Positions 62,022 through 64,000 of a DNA stretch of 64,000 bases are shown here, in pieces. A program made the position numbers and the translations under genes. Below the pieces are notes generated by a model. The model made no database searches. It saw nothing but the letters and a program-made list of their open reading frames with translations, and had not been told where the DNA came from. Where the stretch lies: contig NZ_QGOL01000003.1 in assembly GCF_003259255.1 (NCBI RefSeq), positions 372,001 to 436,000 of the forward strand, read 5' to 3'. Source of the stretch: Algoriphagus litoralis (GTDB lineage: Bacteria; Bacteroidota; Bacteroidia; Cytophagales; Cyclobacteriaceae). How positions within the stretch are numbered: position 1 is the stretch's first letter; the number at the start of each line of letters is the position of its first letter.

Positions 62022-64000
62022 ATGGCAACACTAACGAAAGCAAGCAGAAGAGACTTCCTCAAAATCGCAGGAACCTCAGTAGGTGGATTGGTGATCGGAT
62101 TCAGCTGGTATAGCTGTGATTCTCCAAAAATGGAAGTGCTTAGCACGGATGAGATCCTTGCTCAGGCTAAAACTTTCAACAGTTATTTGGCTATTTCTCC
62201 AACAGGTGACGTGGTGATTTATTCTCCAAATCCGGAATTGGGACAAAATATCAAGACTTCTTTCCCGATGGTTGTTGCCGAAGAACTAGAGGCGGACTGG
62301 GAAAAAGTAAGAGTCGTACAGGCAAATCTGGATACTGAAAAGTACGACCGCCAGTTGACTGGTGGTTCCGGTGCCATGCCCCATAGCTGGGAGCGATTAC
62401 GCAAAGCTGGGGCAACTGCAAAATATGTCTTGGTGGCCGCTGCCGCAAAGACTTGGAATGTGGACGCATCTGAAGTTACAGTCGAAAAGGGAATCATTTC
62501 TCACAAAGGTTCTGGTAAAAGCGGCCATTTCGGCGAGTTTGTGGCAGAAGCAGCTACCATGACTGCTCCCGAAGAAGTCACGCTCAAGGACAAAAAGGAC
62601 TTCAAAATCATTGGTACTGCGGTGAAAAACGTGGATGCCAAAGAAATGTATACCGGCAAGCCAATGTATGGATTGGATTTTTATAGAGAAGGGATGCTGC
62701 ATGCCATGATTCAGCGGGCACCTTTTGGAATGAAAATCAAGTCTGTGGATGATTCTGAAGCTAGAGGTGTATCAGGAGTGAAGGATGTTGTTACATTCGG
62801 TACAAGCGTGGCAGTAGTAGGTACATCTACTTGGCCCTTGATGAAAGCTAAAAAACTCCTTCGCATTGACTATGAACCGGATGGTGATGTAGAAAGCACA
62901 GCAGATCACGACCGGATTTTTGCTGAATTGATGGCTAATGGTAAAGGAGATGTGAAGCGAAAAGACGGCGACTTTGCTTCGGCAATTAAAGGAGCCGCAC
63001 AAGTAATCGCTGCTGAATATCAGTGTCCATTTGTGGCACACTCTCCAATGGAACCGGAGAATTTCTTCGCCCATGTACAGGGAGATAAAGTGGAGCTGAT
63101 CGGGCCAACTCAAACACCGGATCGTGCAAGACAGGCAACAGCACAACTTTTGGGTATTCCACCAGAAAATATTACGGTTGAAATCACCCGGTTGGGTGGT
63201 GGATTTGGCCGAAGACTTCGAGCTGATTATGTAGAAGAAGCAGTGGAAGTCTCTCGAGCAATGAATGCACCTGTAAAAGTAACCTGGAGTCGAGAAGATG
63301 AATTAACTGGTGGAGCCTATCGACCTGCTGTACGGTATCGATTTGAAGCAGGATTGGATGCATCGGGAAAAATGATCGCTTACAAATTGAAAGGGGTGGG
63401 AATGAATGCAGGGAATTGCACCCGTGAAAATAACTTCCCTTCCGGAGCTGTTGAAAATGTCTTGATCGAAAGTATTGAACACAAGTCAAGCATCACAACC
63501 AATGCTTGGAGAGCGCCGATTACCAATTTCTTGGCTTATGCTGAGCAAAGTTTCTTGGATGAAGTAGCCCTTGCCGCAGGCAAAGATCCGGTTCAATTCC
63601 GCTTGGATTTACTTGAGCAGGCTAAAAACTCACCAGTCGGAGGAGAGTTAGGCTACGATGTAGATCGAATGATTAATGTGGTAAAAGCCGCAGCAGAAAA
63701 ATCAAATTGGGGTAAAAATCCAAATGTGAAACAAGGTTTCAGCGTGTATTATTCACATCGATCGTACGTAGCGCAGGTAGCGGATATTGAAATGGAGAGC
63801 GGTTCTCCAGTACTCAAAAAAGTCACTGCGGTAACTGATTGCGGAATGGTGGTCAATCCAACTGGTGCAAATCACCAAGTCAGAGGCGGTATTGTGGATG
63901 GTATGGGCCATGCAATGTATGGAAACCTGACCTTTGAAAACGGAGTTCCAAAGCAGAAAAACTTCGATTCCTATCGCTTGATCCGAATGAAAGAAGTGCC
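62022..64000 (+). CDS. Molybdopterin-binding subunit of a xanthine/aldehyde-type hydroxylase (IorB-like), partial
   Basis: The frame starts at ATG 62022 and remains open to the window edge (659 codons), so the C-terminus is missing. The N-terminus SRRDFLKIAG is a twin-arginine signal, placing the enzyme in the periplasm. Recognisable segments include YTGKPMYGLDFYREGMLHAMIQ, the LGGGFGRR molybdopterin-binding motif, FVAHSPMEPEN and TDCGMVVNPTG, typical of the IorB-type split molybdenum hydroxylases. The catalytic glutamate near the C-terminus is not in the window. No molybdopterin cytosine dinucleotide maturation gene is visible yet; it may lie downstream. Confidence 0.92.
   Translation, partial: MATLTKASRRDFLKIAGTSVGGLVIGFSWYSCDSPKMEVLSTDEILAQAKTFNSYLAISPTGDVVIYSPNPELGQNIKTSFPMVVAEELEADWEKVRVVQANLDTEKYDRQLTGGSGAMPHSWERLRKAGATAKYVLVAAAAKTWNVDASEVTVEKGIISHKGSGKSGHFGEFVAEAATMTAPEEVTLKDKKDFKIIGTAVKNVDAKEMYTGKPMYGLDFYREGMLHAMIQRAPFGMKIKSVDDSEARGVSGVKDVVTFGTSVAVVGTSTWPLMKAKKLLRIDYEPDGDVESTADHDRIFAELMANGKGDVKRKDGDFASAIKGAAQVIAAEYQCPFVAHSPMEPENFFAHVQGDKVELIGPTQTPDRARQATAQLLGIPPENITVEITRLGGGFGRRLRADYVEEAVEVSRAMNAPVKVTWSREDELTGGAYRPAVRYRFEAGLDASGKMIAYKLKGVGMNAGNCTRENNFPSGAVENVLIESIEHKSSITTNAWRAPITNFLAYAEQSFLDEVALAAGKDPVQFRLDLLEQAKNSPVGGELGYDVDRMINVVKAAAEKSNWGKNPNVKQGFSVYYSHRSYVAQVADIEMESGSPVLKKVTAVTDCGMVVNPTGANHQVRGGIVDGMGHAMYGNLTFENGVPKQKNFDSYRLIRMKEV

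Overview
The window looks like chromosomal DNA from a Bacteroidota member, most likely order Cytophagales (an Algoriphagus- or Cyclobacteriaceae-like organism). This is inferred from a gliding-motility gldC gene, a TonB-dependent receptor with an N-terminal carboxypeptidase-like domain, an arginine operon built around an N-acyl-ornithine carbamoyltransferase, many Bacteroidota-restricted DUF families, starts with little Shine-Dalgarno sequence, and several upstream regions matching the TTTG / TAnnTTTG promoter of this phylum. I see no tRNA, rRNA, CRISPR array, prophage or transposase. Most of the window is housekeeping, with no obvious genomic island.

Layout. 1-7.3 kb: the end of a probable sensor kinase with its LytTR response regulator, a small lipoprotein, and a minus-strand group of Hpt protein, S9 peptidase and gamma-glutamyltransferase, then a three-gene group around DUF2452. 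7.4-13 kb: deoxynucleoside kinase with 3-hydroxyacyl-CoA dehydrogenase, CvfB-like RNA-binding protein, an ArsC-like protein, a Cys-cluster protein, a ROK kinase and small unknowns. 13.1-19.4 kb: topoisomerase IV parE and parC separated by satD and a small membrane protein, followed by a TrmH methyltransferase. 19.4-27.6 kb: cyclophilin, PEP carboxykinase, a POT peptide transporter and a TonB-dependent receptor. 27.9-33.2 kb: a long minus-strand run pdeM-ftsX-DUF3098-truB-ribF-scoA-scoB-gldC. 33.3-38.7 kb: metX-metY under a SAM-I riboswitch, then carbonic anhydrase with a SulP transporter. 38.8-47.4 kb: an eight-gene arginine operon preceded by a structured leader. 47.5-64 kb: a class V aminotransferase, a tiny zinc-ribbon membrane protein, a FrnE-like DsbA protein, a lactonase-like protein, an MpaB/DUF2236 protein, DUF2752 and TM2 proteins, a Vms1-like release-factor homologue, the HrpB helicase, an oxidoreductase, DUF3667, DoxX, and a two-gene molybdenum hydroxylase that runs off the window.

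The most interesting signals lie in non-coding DNA. Three evenly spaced 19-bp palindromes sit between parE and satD and look like an operator array. The arginine operon leader combines a 39-codon ORF whose last 18 codons include five Arg codons (four AGG/AGA) with six short perfect hairpins, which suggests arginine-responsive control not based on a classical terminator. The SAM-I riboswitch has an unusually long P1 stem ending next to a short ORF. Among proteins, the bacterial VLRF1 homologue at 53715-54422 and a valine at the N-acyl specificity position of the carbamoyltransferase (pointing to succinylated intermediates) deserve follow-up.
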